Source of the DNA: an uncultured Actinomycetes bacterium
Lineage (GTDB): Bacteria; Actinomycetota; Actinomycetes; Nanopelagicales; Nanopelagicaceae
Assembly (NCBI GenBank): GCA_937888825.1
Contig: CALBFE010000019.1
Span: 1 to 49,988 of the forward strand
Length of the DNA: 49,988 nucleotides
Direction: 5' to 3'
Both the position numbers and the translations under genes were made by a program. Below are positions 39,098 through 49,988 of this stretch, in pieces; positions within the stretch are counted from its first letter, which is position 1; the number at the start of each line of letters is the position of its first letter. The notes below the pieces were generated by a model that made no database searches, was not told where the DNA came from, and saw nothing but the letters and a program-made list of their open reading frames with translations.

Positions 39098-41581
39098 TTA
39101 AGCGACGATATTAACTAGTTTTGGCGCGCGCGCAATGACCTTTTTCGGTGCGTTTGTGCCCAGTTCGGCAACAATGGTTGGGTGTGCAAGGGCTAACGCC
39201 TCAAGTTCTGCATCAGTAATTGTTGGTGAGACATCAATACGCTCTTTTATCTTGCCGTTAATTTGAATAACAGCTTCCACTGAATCTGCCACAAGAAGTT
39301 TTGGATCCACCGCTGGCCAGCCGGCAAGTGCCACAGCAGGCTTATGTCCTAAGCGCTCCCACATTTCTTCGGCAGTAAATGGTGCTACCAGAGAGACCAT
39401 GATTGCAATAGCTTCAACGGCTTCGCGAGCTGCAGGATCTGCCGGCCCGCAACCAGAATCAACCGCCTTACGTGTTGCATTTACTAGCTCCATTACACGG
39501 GCAACTGCAACGTTGAATCGGAATGACTCAACGGCAAATCCTGCATCGTTTAGAGCCTTGTGTGTTGCTTTACGAAGTGAGAGATCTCCCTTAGAAAAAT
39601 CTACTCCTGGAGCACTTGTGACATCTCCAGATAAACGCCAAGCACGCGTTAAGAATTTAACTGAACCTGATGGTGAAACATCAGACCAATCAACGTCATC
39701 CTCAGGTGGACCAGCAAAAACCATCGACAAACGAATTGCATCAACGCCGTGCTTTTCTAGTTCATCAGAGAGTGCAACAAGGTTGCCACGACTCTTAGAC
39801 ATTGCCGAACCATCCATGACAACCATTCCTTGGTTAAGCAAACGGGTAAATGGTTCATTGAAATTAACCATGCCCATGTCGCTGAGGACCTTAGTAAAGA
39901 AACGGCTATAGAGAAGGTGCAAAATCGCATGTGTTACGCCACCAACATATTGATCAACGGGCAACCAAGTTTCAATATCTTCCTTTAAAAATGGTTGATC
40001 GTGGACAGTAGATGATGGATATCGCAGGTAATACCACGATGAATCCACGAAGGTATCCATCGTGTCGGTATCTCGCTTTGATGCAGCCCCACACTTAGGA
40101 CAGGCAACATTGACCCAATCAGTTGCAGCACCCAGAGGTGATGTTCCCTTTGGTTTTAAATCTAAACCTTTAGCATCTGGCAAGGTAAGTGGAAGCTGAT
40201 CTGCTGGAACTGGAACCTCACCACATGATGGGCAGTGAATAATTGGAATAGGAGTTCCCCAGTAACGCTGGCGAGAGACTAACCAGTCGCGCAAACGGTA
40301 GTTACGGGCGGATTTTCCAAGACCATCTTTTTCGAGTTGGCTGTTAATGGCAGCGATTGCATCAGCCTTATTGAGACCATTGAGTGCCCCTGAATTAACT
40401 AACTTTCCATCACCAGTTGTTGCCACACCGCTTTTATTGGGATCTTCTTCCCCAGTTTCAACAACAACAACTACAGGTAATTTGAATGCTTTTGCAAAAT
40501 CTAAATCTCGCTGATCGTGGGCTGGAACAGCCATGATGGCACCCGTGCCGTAATCAGCTAGAACATAATCACTGGCCCAGATTGGTAGCTTTGCACCATT
40601 AACTGGGTTTATTGCATAGCGATTTAAGAAAACACCGCTCTTAGGGCGATCTGTAGCCAGGCGATCGATATCGCTATCAGCCTTAATCTTTTCAAGATAA
40701 GAATTGAACTCTGTTTCAACACCAGTTCCCACAACTAACTCAGCAGCTAGTTCACTATCGGCAGCAACAACCATAAATGTTGCGCCATACAAAGTATCTG
40801 GTCGGGTTGTATAGATAGTTACTGGCTCTGTGCGGCCCTCAATAACAAATGAAACGTTGGCACCGGTTGAGCGTCCAATCCAGTTGCGCTGCATCATCAA
40901 AACTTTTTCAGGCCATTTACCTTCTAATTGAGCCATGTCATCGAGCAAACGATCGGCATAGTCAGTGATCTTGAAATACCACTGATTCAACTTCTTTTTC
41001 GTAACAGCAGAATCACATCGCTCACATAATCCAGCAATAACTTGTTCATTAGCCAAAACAGTTTGGCAACCAGGACACCAGTTCACAGCTGAATCTTTTC
41101 GATAGGCAAGTCCGCGCTCGTGCAGCTTTATAAACAACCATTGATTCCATTTATAGTATTCAGGATCGCACGTATTAAAAACACGGTCCCAGTCGAATGA
41201 ACATGCGAAACGACGCATTGATGCTTTTTGAACTGCAATATTTTCATACGTCCAGATACGCGGATCAGAGTTACGCTTGATTGCAGCATTTTCAGCAGGT
41301 AAACCAAAAGCATCCCAAGCAATCGGGTGCATAACGTTAAAACCTTTTTGAACCCAGTAACGGGCAATCACATCACCTAATGCATAGGCCTCGGCATGGC
41401 CCATGTGAAGATCACCGGATGGATAAGGAAACATATCCAAGACATATTTCTTCTCACGCGTGTCATCTGCACGCCCTGACTTAAATGGCTGTACTTCATC
41501 CCAAATGGGCAGCCACTTTTCCTGCACGTAGGCAAAGTCGTATGCCGCGTGCTCGCGCTCGTCATTCACGTTCTTATTCAT
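39098..41581 (-). CDS. leuS: Leucyl-tRNA synthetase
   Basis: Class I aminoacyl-tRNA synthetase. The HIGH motif is HMGH in [13 protein letters not shown], the KMSKS-like motif is MSKSR in [12 protein letters not shown], the CP1 editing domain contains [12 protein letters not shown], and zinc-type cysteines occur in CPGCQTV and CERCD. I used the ATG at 41581 ([11 protein letters not shown], 827 aa); a longer open frame to 41626 would be encoded by the tRNA gene. There is no Shine-Dalgarno, because the start lies 3 bases after the mature 3' end of tRNA-Ala. Confidence 0.95.
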   Translation of the reverse strand: MNKNVNDEREHAAYDFAYVQEKWLPIWDEVQPFKSGRADDTREKKYVLDMFPYPSGDLHMGHAEAYALGDVIARYWVQKGFNVMHPIAWDAFGLPAENAAIKRNSDPRIWTYENIAVQKASMRRFACSFDWDRVFNTCDPEYYKWNQWLFIKLHERGLAYRKDSAVNWCPGCQTVLANEQVIAGLCERCDSAVTKKKLNQWYFKITDYADRLLDDMAQLEGKWPEKVLMMQRNWIGRSTGANVSFVIEGRTEPVTIYTTRPDTLYGATFMVVAADSELAAELVVGTGVETEFNSYLEKIKADSDIDRLATDRPKSGVFLNRYAINPVNGAKLPIWASDYVLADYGTGAIMAVPAHDQRDLDFAKAFKLPVVVVVETGEEDPNKSGVATTGDGKLVNSGALNGLNKADAIAAINSQLEKDGLGKSARNYRLRDWLVSRQRYWGTPIPIIHCPSCGEVPVPADQLPLTLPDAKGLDLKPKGTSPLGAATDWVNVACPKCGAASKRDTDTMDTFVDSSWYYLRYPSSTVHDQPFLKEDIETWLPVDQYVGGVTHAILHLLYSRFFTKVLSDMGMVNFNEPFTRLLNQGMVVMDGSAMSKSRGNLVALSDELEKHGVDAIRLSMVFAGPPEDDVDWSDVSPSGSVKFLTRAWRLSGDVTSAPGVDFSKGDLSLRKATHKALNDAGFAVESFRFNVAVARVMELVNATRKAVDSGCGPADPAAREAVEAIAIMVSLVAPFTAEEMWERLGHKPAVALAGWPAVDPKLLVADSVEAVIQINGKIKERIDVSPTITDAELEALALAHPTIVAELGTNAPKKVIARAPKLVNIVA

Positions 41582-41584
41582 ACG

Positions 41585-41657
41585 TGGAGCTAAGGGGATT
41601 TGAACCCCTGACCCCCTGCATGCCATGCAGGTGCGCTACCAGCTGCGCTATAGCCCC
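41585..41657 (-). tRNA. tRNA-Ala (anticodon GGC)
   Basis: 73-base cloverleaf. Acceptor GGGGCTA pairs with TAGCTCC (one G-U), the D arm contains AGCTGGTAGCGC, the anticodon stem CCTGC/GCAGG encloses ATGGCAT with anticodon GGC, and the T loop is GGTTCAAATCC. The discriminator is A73 and the CCA tail is not encoded (CGT follows). An ACCGCA/TGCGGT hairpin (41680-41697) precedes it. It lies between the histidine phosphatase gene and leuS. Confidence 0.97.
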
Positions 41658-41701
41658 ATTTACTTCAAGTGCAGACCTTACCGCATACATGTGCGGTGGT
41701 T

Positions 41702-42352
41702 TTAAACGAAAGTTGCTCCACTTTCTTCGCCATAGACAGGTTCTGGAATAGATCCAGCGTTGTGTTCTACTAAATTCCACTGGCGGGGATTTCTTTGCAG
41801 GACAGACCACGATGCATTTGAAAGTCCGCCTAAAACTCCCCAATGAGAAAGTGGAAGTTGTAGCAATTCACCTAGGACACATCTGGCAGTTCCGCCATGT
41901 GTTGCGACAACTAAGAGTTGTTCAGTTTTTCCTTCTAAGGCTTTTAGGATTTCGCCAACTGCGCGGGATGCAACTTCACTACGTCGCTCTCCTATTGTTC
42001 CAGCGGGATTATCTTCGCCATCAATCCAGCGAATAAAATTGTGAAAATCTTCTGCTCGATTTTGTGAACCGGTTTTTCCTTCCCACAAACCACCATTAGT
42101 TTCACGCAGCGATTCATGTGAAGAAAAACCTAAGCCAGTTAAATCTGCGAGAGCTTGCGCAGTTTCTTTAGCTCGACCTAAATCACTTGCAATAATCTGT
42201 GTTGGATTCATTCCTGCTAACACTTGTGCTGCACGAGTTACTTGTACTTTTCCAACTTCATTGAGCGCAATATCAGAGTGACCTTGAAATCGATTGATCT
42301 TATTCCAGTCTGTTTGTCCATGGCGCCAAATAACTATGCGATTACCTACCAT
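41702..42352 (-). CDS. Histidine phosphatase (phosphoglycerate mutase) family protein, GpgP-like
   Basis: Phosphatase of the branch-1 histidine acid phosphatase superfamily. The phosphorylated histidine is H11 in WRHGQTDWN, with LRETNGGLWEG, and the second histidine in VATHGGTARC. Length 216. The order nadD-rsfS-phosphatase is the same as in Mycobacterium, where the phosphatase is glucosyl-3-phosphoglycerate phosphatase (GpgP), so a similar role in glucosylglycerate or methylglucose polysaccharide precursor formation is possible. The substrate cannot be read from sequence. The ATG overlaps rsfS by 11 bases, with AAGGAAG upstream. Confidence 0.8.
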   Translation of the reverse strand: MVGNRIVIWRHGQTDWNKINRFQGHSDIALNEVGKVQVTRAAQVLAGMNPTQIIASDLGRAKETAQALADLTGLGFSSHESLRETNGGLWEGKTGSQNRAEDFHNFIRWIDGEDNPAGTIGERRSEVASRAVGEILKALEGKTEQLLVVATHGGTARCVLGELLQLPLSHWGVLGGLSNASWSVLQRNPRQWNLVEHNAGSIPEPVYGEESGATFV

Positions 42353-42719
42353 TTAGTGCAGCTTCCTTCACAGCATCTAGTTCAATCGTTGGGCAATCAT
42401 TCCAAAGACGATCAAGCATGTAGTACTTGCGAAGCTCAACGCTTTGAATATGTACAACTAAATCTGAGTAATCCAGCAAAATCCACTCAGCACCTTTTTC
42501 ACGGCGTGCTGGCTTTTCTCCAATTGCTTGAAGCTTACGTTCAACTTCATCTGCAATTGAATCAACTTGCGCTGAGTTCTGACCTGTTGCAATCAAAAAG
42601 ACTTCGCTTAAAACTAATTGATCTGATAAATCAATAGCGATTAAATCCGTGCCAATCTTTTCAATAATGGCATGGGCGGCTACTTGGGTTATCTCACGGG
42701 TTTTGCTACTGATTGTCAT
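42342..42719 (-). CDS. rsfS: Ribosomal silencing factor RsfS
   Basis: Binds L14 and blocks subunit joining under starvation. The DUF143 core is clear: AIDLSDQLVLSEVFLIATGQNSAQVDSIAD and ARREKGAEWILLDYSDLVVHI. I used the ATG at 42719 (MTISSKTREI, 125 aa), with GAGAG about 10 bases upstream; an ATG three codons earlier is possible. It overlaps the nadD end by 14 bases and the phosphatase start by 11. Standard nadD-rsfS pairing. Confidence 0.93.
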   Translation of the reverse strand: MTISSKTREITQVAAHAIIEKIGTDLIAIDLSDQLVLSEVFLIATGQNSAQVDSIADEVERKLQAIGEKPARREKGAEWILLDYSDLVVHIQSVELRKYYMLDRLWNDCPTIELDAVKEAALNGR

Positions 42720-43257
42720 AGAGCCCATTCTCTCTTATAAATCCCGCGACAATTTCCGGCACATCAGCGCTCAATCCCTGGCGAATCGTTGTTGCGGCAG
42801 TATCAAGGGCCTCAATATCAATTCCAGTGTCTGGATATCCAGGGCGGTTGATGCAGATAACTGAGACCATTTTTTGTAAATCGTGGGCCCTGTGCCACTG
42901 ATCCATCTTTGAAAAAGCATCTGCTCCAACAATCAAGTAAATCTGATCATCTGGAAATGTCTGACTAATCGCTTCAACGGTATCAATTGCATAGCTAGGG
43001 CCTTGGCGCAGGATTTCAATGGGATTTACCTGCACTTTATTCTTAATTTCCTCTGGCAACGTTGAAACTGCTAACTCACACATCTTGCGGCGCTGTTCTG
43101 GAGAAGCAGTTGGCTCGCAACTTCTAAGTAAAGGTTGGCCAGCAGGAATAAGAAGAAGTTGATCAATGAGATCTTTTTTAAATAGTTGGGTAATTACGTG
43201 CAGATGACCACGATGAATGGGGTCAAAGGTTCCGCCGTACATTCCAACGCGGGACAA
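42706..43257 (-). CDS. nadD: Nicotinate-nucleotide adenylyltransferase
   Basis: Makes deamido-NAD from nicotinate mononucleotide and ATP. The nucleotidyl-transfer motif is GGTFDPIHRGHL at the N-terminus and the C-terminal signature appears as TAATTIRQGLS, a variant of ISSTxIR. Length 183 is slightly short of typical (about 190-210). The start appears to be a TTG at 43257, because the first beta strand (SRVGMYGG) is needed; the ATG five codons in would remove it. It follows the small membrane protein gene with one base between. Confidence 0.9.
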   Translation of the reverse strand: MSRVGMYGGTFDPIHRGHLHVITQLFKKDLIDQLLLIPAGQPLLRSCEPTASPEQRRKMCELAVSTLPEEIKNKVQVNPIEILRQGPSYAIDTVEAISQTFPDDQIYLIVGADAFSKMDQWHRAHDLQKMVSVICINRPGYPDTGIDIEALDTAATTIRQGLSADVPEIVAGFIRENGLYDNQ

Positions 43258-43258
43258 A

Positions 43259-43381
43259 TTAGTCCCGGTCTAGGCGAAGAGTTAAATAAAGAAGAAATGA
43301 AAGAACGGAAAAACCAATAATGCCAAATGCATAAGGGGGCATTGGAAGTTCGCGCACAGCCTCGGTTGCTAAATTGATCAT
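43259..43381 (-). CDS. 40-residue single-pass membrane protein
   Basis: Small open frame in the ligA-nadD gap. The peptide has a short polar start (MINLATEAVRELPMPPYAF), one hydrophobic helix (about residues 19-35, GIIGFSVLSFLLYLTL), and a charged RLDRD end, so it probably spans the membrane once with a positive cytosolic tail. A TAGGAT box lies exactly 7 bases before its ATG, and the stop is one base from the nadD start, which supports expression. Small membrane proteins of this style occur near nadD in other Actinobacteria, as far as I recall. Function unknown. Confidence 0.65.
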   Translation of the reverse strand: MINLATEAVRELPMPPYAFGIIGFSVLSFLLYLTLRLDRD

Positions 43382-43388
43382 GGTTGAA

Positions 43389-43394
43389 ATCCTA
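43389..43394 (-). promoter_or_regulatory. Candidate -10 box (TAGGAT) for the small membrane protein gene
   Basis: TAGGAT ends 7 bases before the ATG at 43381, directly after the ligA stop. It could drive a leaderless transcript of the small gene and nadD-rsfS. No clear -35. Confidence 0.4.
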
Positions 43395-46488
<3,094 letters not shown>

Positions 46489-46492
<4 letters not shown>

Positions 46493-47634
46493 GAAAGATT
46501 TGCCGCCCTTCCACGGGTAATTACATCAGGCATTACTGACACCGCGAAATCAACGTCGGCATTTGTGCTTGTGGCACCGAAAGAAAAGCGCAGAGAAGAC
46601 TGAGCACTTACTTCACTGTGTCCCATGGCAAGTAGAACGTGGCTGGCTTCATGCACACCAGCGCTGCAGGCTGATCCTGTTGAACAGGAGATGTTTTGTG
46701 CATCCATGAGCAATAGCAAAGTGTCACTTTGTGTTCCAGGAAAGGTGACATTGACGATTCCAGGCAAGCGATCTGATTTCACACCATTAATAATCACTTC
46801 AGGCAGTGCAGAAGTAATACCTGCAATAAAGGAGTCACGCAGTGCGCTTACGTTCTCTACATCGTAATACTTGCTCTTAGCTGCTGCAGCAAAAGCAACA
46901 ATTGCCGGTGCATTTAAAGTTCCACTTCTAATCTCACGCTCTTGTCCCCCACCATGGAGCAATGCTGGGATTTCAACTGCTCTGCGCAAAATAAGTGCGC
47001 CAATTCCTAGAGGTCCTCCAACTTTATGGGCACTCAATGACATTGCATAAACGCCAAGATCTGCAAATGAAAGCGGAACCTTTTTAAAGCTCTGCGCGGC
47101 ATCGGTGTGAACTGGAATTTCTCCAGCAATTTCAACAACCTTTGCAATCGGTTGAATAACTCCAGTTTCATTATTTGCGTGCATCACGCTAATTACTGCA
47201 ATCTCATTGCCTCTGGCAGTAACAAGTTGAGCAAGAAATTCAATGTCTATTACGCCATTAGCGTTAACCGGGATTTGAATAATTTCAGCGGCCTCATGTA
47301 CTTCAAGCCAATGTGCAGGATCAAGAATTGCATGGTGCTCGATAGCACTGATAACCACAACGTGCTTTCCCTTATCGCGTCCTTGCCAATACAAACCTTT
47401 GAGCGCAGTGTTATTTGCTTCTGTACCTGATGCGGTGAAAATAACTTCACTCGGCAAGCAACCAACTTCTTTTGCAATAACTTCTCTGGCATCTTCTAAA
47501 GTTTTTCGTGTTGCACGTCCATGTGTATGCAAACTTGAAGGATTACCTAAGCGTGCTAACTGGGCAGTCATGGCAATTAACGCTTCTTCAACCATGGGCG
47601 TTGTGGCCGCATGGTCTAGGTAGATAGAGGACAT
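46489..47634 (-). CDS. iscS: Cysteine desulfurase (IscS/NifS family)
   Basis: PLP enzyme mobilising sulfur from cysteine. From the ATG at 47634 it begins [14 protein letters not shown], and PLP binds K204 in [10 protein letters not shown]. The catalytic cysteine is C323 in [12 protein letters not shown]. Length 381 fits. A longer in-frame start (47715) would add 27 residues unlike the family and overlap etfA, so it is rejected. No good Shine-Dalgarno; a TAAGAT box lies 7 bases upstream. Pairing with mnmA indicates tRNA thiolation as one role, and Fe-S assembly may be another. Confidence 0.94.
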
Positions 47635-47641
47635 GGGTCCA

Positions 47642-47647
47642 ATCTTA
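47642..47647 (-). promoter_or_regulatory. Candidate -10 box (TAAGAT) for leaderless iscS mRNA
   Basis: TAAGAT, which includes the etfA TAA stop, ends 7 bases before the iscS ATG. The -35 region lies inside etfA and is not convincing. Confidence 0.38.
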
Positions 47648-48598
47648 GGCTTTGAGGGCTTTAACGCCTTCAGTGGCAGGAGGCAGCACGGCAAAGAGAT
47701 CGCCCACAACACCAAAATCAGCTAATTCAAAAAGTGGAGCTTCTGGATCTTTATTAACCACCACGATGTTCTTGCTTGTTTGCATACCTGCGCGGTGCTG
47801 AATTGCCCCTGAGATTCCGCATGCAACATAGAGCTGTGGGCTCACAGTTTTTCCGGTCTGACCAACTTGGTGAGAATGTGGATACCAACCAGCATCAGTT
47901 GCTGCGCGTGATGCGCCAACTGCTGCGCCTAATGAATCTGCAAATGCTTCCACCGATGCAAAATCTCCGTTAGTTCCACGGCCACCTGAGACAACAATGT
48001 TGGCTTCAGTTAACTCAGGTCGACCACCCTTAACTGGAGGTTGCGAGGAAGTAATTGTTGCTTTCTTAGACGAATCAGAGATTGGCGCAGTTATGTTTTC
48101 AATTAAAGGCGTAGCCGCGGCAAAGTTTGCAGTGATGGTGTTTGGGCGCACAGTAATAATCCCAGTTCCTTCGGCAACCTTTGAGTGCACAGTTGTGGAT
48201 CCACCAAAAACTAATTGAGTCGCTGTGCAATCTGACGCAATATCTACAGCATCAGTAATAATGCCAATCTTTAGCTTCATTGCCACACGTCCAGCAACTT
48301 CTTTGCCAAATGCGTTTGAAACAACTAGAACTGCCGATGGCGTGGTTTGCCCGATGACATGTGCGAGCGCATCTGCGCATGCTGCAACGCCATGCTTTGT
48401 AAAATCATCTGATTCAATCACTAATACTTTTGTGACAGGTCCCTGAGTAATGGAGGCTGCATACGCTGCGCCTTTTCCAACAGGTGCTAAAACAAGAGCG
48501 GTTACTTCACCAATAACTGCGCCAGCAGTTGCTATTTCAACCGTTGCTTTGGTGGCCTTTTCGCCGGCAAAATCAGCGAGAATTAACACAGTGCTCAT
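47645..48598 (-). CDS. etfA: Electron transfer flavoprotein alpha subunit
   Basis: FAD-carrying subunit that passes electrons from acyl-CoA and related dehydrogenases to the quinone pool through ETF dehydrogenase. The C-terminal FAD-binding domain is clear, with VSGGRGTNGDF, GASRAATDAGW, QVGQTGKTVSPQLYVACGISGAIQH and INVVNKDP-like VVVNKDPEAPLFELADFGVVGDL. Length 317 matches the family. Its ATG overlaps the etfB stop by four bases. Confidence 0.95.
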   Translation of the reverse strand: MSTVLILADFAGEKATKATVEIATAGAVIGEVTALVLAPVGKGAAYAASITQGPVTKVLVIESDDFTKHGVAACADALAHVIGQTTPSAVLVVSNAFGKEVAGRVAMKLKIGIITDAVDIASDCTATQLVFGGSTTVHSKVAEGTGIITVRPNTITANFAAATPLIENITAPISDSSKKATITSSQPPVKGGRPELTEANIVVSGGRGTNGDFASVEAFADSLGAAVGASRAATDAGWYPHSHQVGQTGKTVSPQLYVACGISGAIQHRAGMQTSKNIVVVNKDPEAPLFELADFGVVGDLFAVLPPATEGVKALKA

Positions 48599-49380
48599 AT
48601 CAACTTCTTCTCACTCAAGAAATCAACAAGTTTTTGACCAGCTGAGCCATCATCTGTAACAACAACACCTGTGGCACGGGGTGGACGAGGAGCTGCATCA
48701 ATTACTGCAGACCATGACTTTGTGAATTCAGCACCCGTGCTAGCAAAGTCACGAATATCAATTGTTTTTTTCTTCGCGGCCATAATGCCCTTAAAGGATG
48801 GGTAGCGAGGTTCATTAATCTTTTCAACAACGCTAATTACGCAAGGAAATTCTCCATGGACTTCATCAACGCCAGCTTCAGTAACTCGTGTAATCGAGAC
48901 CTTCTTGGCACCTGGATCTACTGTGACTTTGGAGGCAAAAGTTAATTGAGCACATCCCAGCTTCTCACTCATCATCGCTGGCACAACGCTCATACGAGCA
49001 TCCGTTGACTCAGTTCCGCAGATAACAAGGTCATACTCACCTTTAGAGATGACATTGGCTAAAACTTCAGCGGTAACAACAGCATCTGCTCCAACTAGAA
49101 CAGCATCACTAATCAAAATCGCATCATTTGCACCCATCGATAGGGCCTTTCGCACAGCTTCAGTTGCACGCTCTGGTCCCATTGAAATAACTGTGACTGT
49201 GTTAGCGCCACCTTCTTCATTGCCGCCATGTGCTTCTGCAATTCGAAGTGCTTCTTCAACAGCATATTCATCTAAGTCATTGAGAACTGCATCGACGTTG
49301 GCGCGATCGAGTAATCCACCAACCATCTTCTTCTCAGCCCATGAATCTGGGACCTGTTTGATGCAGACTGCGATCTTCAT
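48595..49380 (-). CDS. etfB: Electron transfer flavoprotein beta subunit
   Basis: AMP-binding partner of EtfA. From the ATG at 49380 it begins MKIAVCIKQVPDSWAEKK and is 261 aa, the usual size. The ETF-beta signature region is VVEKINEPRYPSFKGIMAAKKK. An upstream in-frame ATG (49440) would run across the promoter palindrome and is rejected. No Shine-Dalgarno is seen; the -10 box ends 7 bases before the ATG. It is divergent from glgX and heads the long minus-strand run. Confidence 0.95.
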   Translation of the reverse strand: MKIAVCIKQVPDSWAEKKMVGGLLDRANVDAVLNDLDEYAVEEALRIAEAHGGNEEGGANTVTVISMGPERATEAVRKALSMGANDAILISDAVLVGADAVVTAEVLANVISKGEYDLVICGTESTDARMSVVPAMMSEKLGCAQLTFASKVTVDPGAKKVSITRVTEAGVDEVHGEFPCVISVVEKINEPRYPSFKGIMAAKKKTIDIRDFASTGAEFTKSWSAVIDAAPRPPRATGVVVTDDGSAGQKLVDFLSEKKLI

Positions 49381-49387
49381 GTGGCCA

Positions 49388-49417
49388 AGGTTACTGGCCA
49401 GTAACCCGAAAGGCCAA
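49388..49417 (-). promoter_or_regulatory. etfB promoter, leaderless
   Basis: TTGGCC (49417-49412), an 18-base spacer and TAACCT (49393-49388) form a fair -35/-10 pair on the minus strand. The -10 ends 7 bases before the etfB ATG, so transcription should begin at the start codon. Confidence 0.6.
49389..49406. promoter_or_regulatory. Perfect 18-bp palindrome in the etfB promoter (candidate operator)
   Basis: GGTTACTGGCCAGTAACC is identical on both strands. It covers most of the -10 box and the adjacent spacer, a position where a bound dimer would block RNA polymerase. The TTACT...AGTAA shape resembles sites of TetR-type regulators. The regulator is not in this window. Confidence 0.65.
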
Positions 49418-49462
49418 TTAAATGTGCGGGTAAATACCATCTATTAAGGGCAGTATTGCGCC

Positions 49463-49988
49463 GTGCTTGCAGCTGATCCCCGAACCCTTGGTGCCACCGT
49501 CACTGAAGGCGGAACAAACTTTGCCATCTGGTCCAATGCCGCCGATGCAGTGGAGCTGTGCCTTTTTAATGAGGTCAATGGCAAGTTAGTAGAAACCCGC
49601 TTTGCAATGTCACATCGCAACGGACCAATCTGGCACGGCTATCTAGCAGGCGTGCGCCCAGGTCAGCGCTATGGCTACCGCGTCTATGGACCATGGCAAC
49701 CAGAACACGGCGTGCGCTTCAACGCTTCTAAACTTTTGATTGATCCTTATACGCACTCACTTGATGGGCAACTTCATTACGTCCCTGAAATCTATGGCCA
49801 TGTTGCAACCGATGGTGTGGGAACTGGTGATCTAACTATTCGCGATGATCGCGATAGTGCGGGAAAGCTTCCTTACAGCGTTGTTACTGATCACCGCGCT
49901 CGCGAGATCAATCGCCCACTAGTGCCATGGGCTAAGACAATAATTTATGAAGCACACGTACAAGGCTTAACTGCAAAGAATTTAGATA
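49463..49988 (+). CDS. glgX: Glycogen debranching enzyme GlgX, 3' end cut by window edge
   Basis: Isoamylase-type debranching enzyme removing branches from glycogen limit dextrins. The visible 175 residues begin MLAADPRTLGATVTEGGTNF (GTG start) and form the CBM48-type N-terminal domain, with FAIWSNAADAVELCLF and HGYLAGVRPGQRYGYRVYGPW. The catalytic barrel begins at IIYEAHVQGLT as the window ends. AAGGG lies 12 bases before the GTG, a little far. A TACCAT (49435-49440) is a weak -10 candidate. The only plus-strand gene in the window; glycogen use is inferred from the family. Confidence 0.92.
   Translation, partial: MLAADPRTLGATVTEGGTNFAIWSNAADAVELCLFNEVNGKLVETRFAMSHRNGPIWHGYLAGVRPGQRYGYRVYGPWQPEHGVRFNASKLLIDPYTHSLDGQLHYVPEIYGHVATDGVGTGDLTIRDDRDSAGKLPYSVVTDHRAREINRPLVPWAKTIIYEAHVQGLTAKNLD

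Noticed and set aside
41582-41626. Fifteen-residue N-terminal extension of leuS
   Set aside because: It would be encoded by the tRNA-Ala gene sequence and has no homology to LeuS N-termini.
41680-41697. ACCGCA/TGCGGT hairpin as a terminator before tRNA-Ala
   Set aside because: No T-tract follows on the minus strand; it could be a processing hairpin at most.
47635-47715. 27-residue N-terminal extension of iscS
   Set aside because: It overlaps etfA and precedes the canonical [12 protein letters not shown] start of the family.
49381-49440. Upstream ATG for etfB
   Set aside because: The added 20 residues cross the promoter palindrome, and the family starts at MKIAVCIKQ.

Overview
The window is a compact, gene-dense piece of an actinobacterial chromosome. 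Everything from base 1 to about 49,380 is read from the minus strand (about 43 protein genes, one tRNA, and two small genes of 9 and 40 codons). Only the last gene, a partial glgX, is on the plus strand. Gene order (gatCAB-ilvDBNC-serA-leuB-ilvE-cimA, rpsB-tsf-pyrH-frr-cdsA-rlmN, nadD-rsfS-phosphatase, comEA-comEC-holA, rplU-rpmA-obgE-proBA) is typical of Actinobacteria. The base composition looks well below 50% GC and the spacing is very tight. I infer a streamlined low-GC actinobacterium, most likely the freshwater acI lineage (Nanopelagicales); this rests on composition and synteny, not on a marker-gene tree.

Layout, following transcription (right to left). (1) 49,380-34,314: etfBA, iscS, mnmA, ligA, a 40-aa membrane protein, nadD, rsfS, a histidine phosphatase, tRNA-Ala(GGC), leuS, a cysteine-synthase-family gene, comEA, comEC, holA. 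(2) 34,303-29,345: a promoter before rplU-rpmA, a strong terminator-like hairpin, then obgE-proB-proA-gatC-gatA-gatB. (3) 26,337-14,484: ilvD, an attenuator with a 9-codon leader peptide, ilvB-ilvN-ilvC-serA-leuB-ilvE-cimA, then xerC and a polyprenol-phosphate mannosyltransferase. (4) 14,483-9,204: a structured leader, then rpsB-tsf-pyrH-frr-cdsA-rlmN. (5) 9,174-1,134: a polyamine/guanidino-compound cassette (aldehyde dehydrogenase, potD-A-B-C, FAD oxidoreductase, ureohydrolase) sitting between rlmN and dxr.

Functionally, block 3 encodes most of valine/isoleucine synthesis. It includes citramalate synthase, so isoleucine can start from pyruvate rather than threonine. Block 5 encodes import of putrescine-like amines and their conversion towards GABA or succinate. 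ComEA and ComEC are DNA-uptake components. No insertion sequence, prophage, CRISPR array or rRNA was seen, and no gap between genes exceeds about 220 bases.

Regulatory signals are the most interesting part: an ilvB attenuator with a Val-Val-Val-Ile leader peptide, a hairpin-rich rpsB leader with an internal terminator, a perfect 18-bp palindrome over the etfB promoter, a perfect 14-bp palindrome between leuS and the cysteine synthase gene, leuS starting 3 bases after a tRNA, and eight genes with a TANNNT box 6-7 bases before a start codon that lacks a good Shine-Dalgarno, which suggests leaderless mRNAs.
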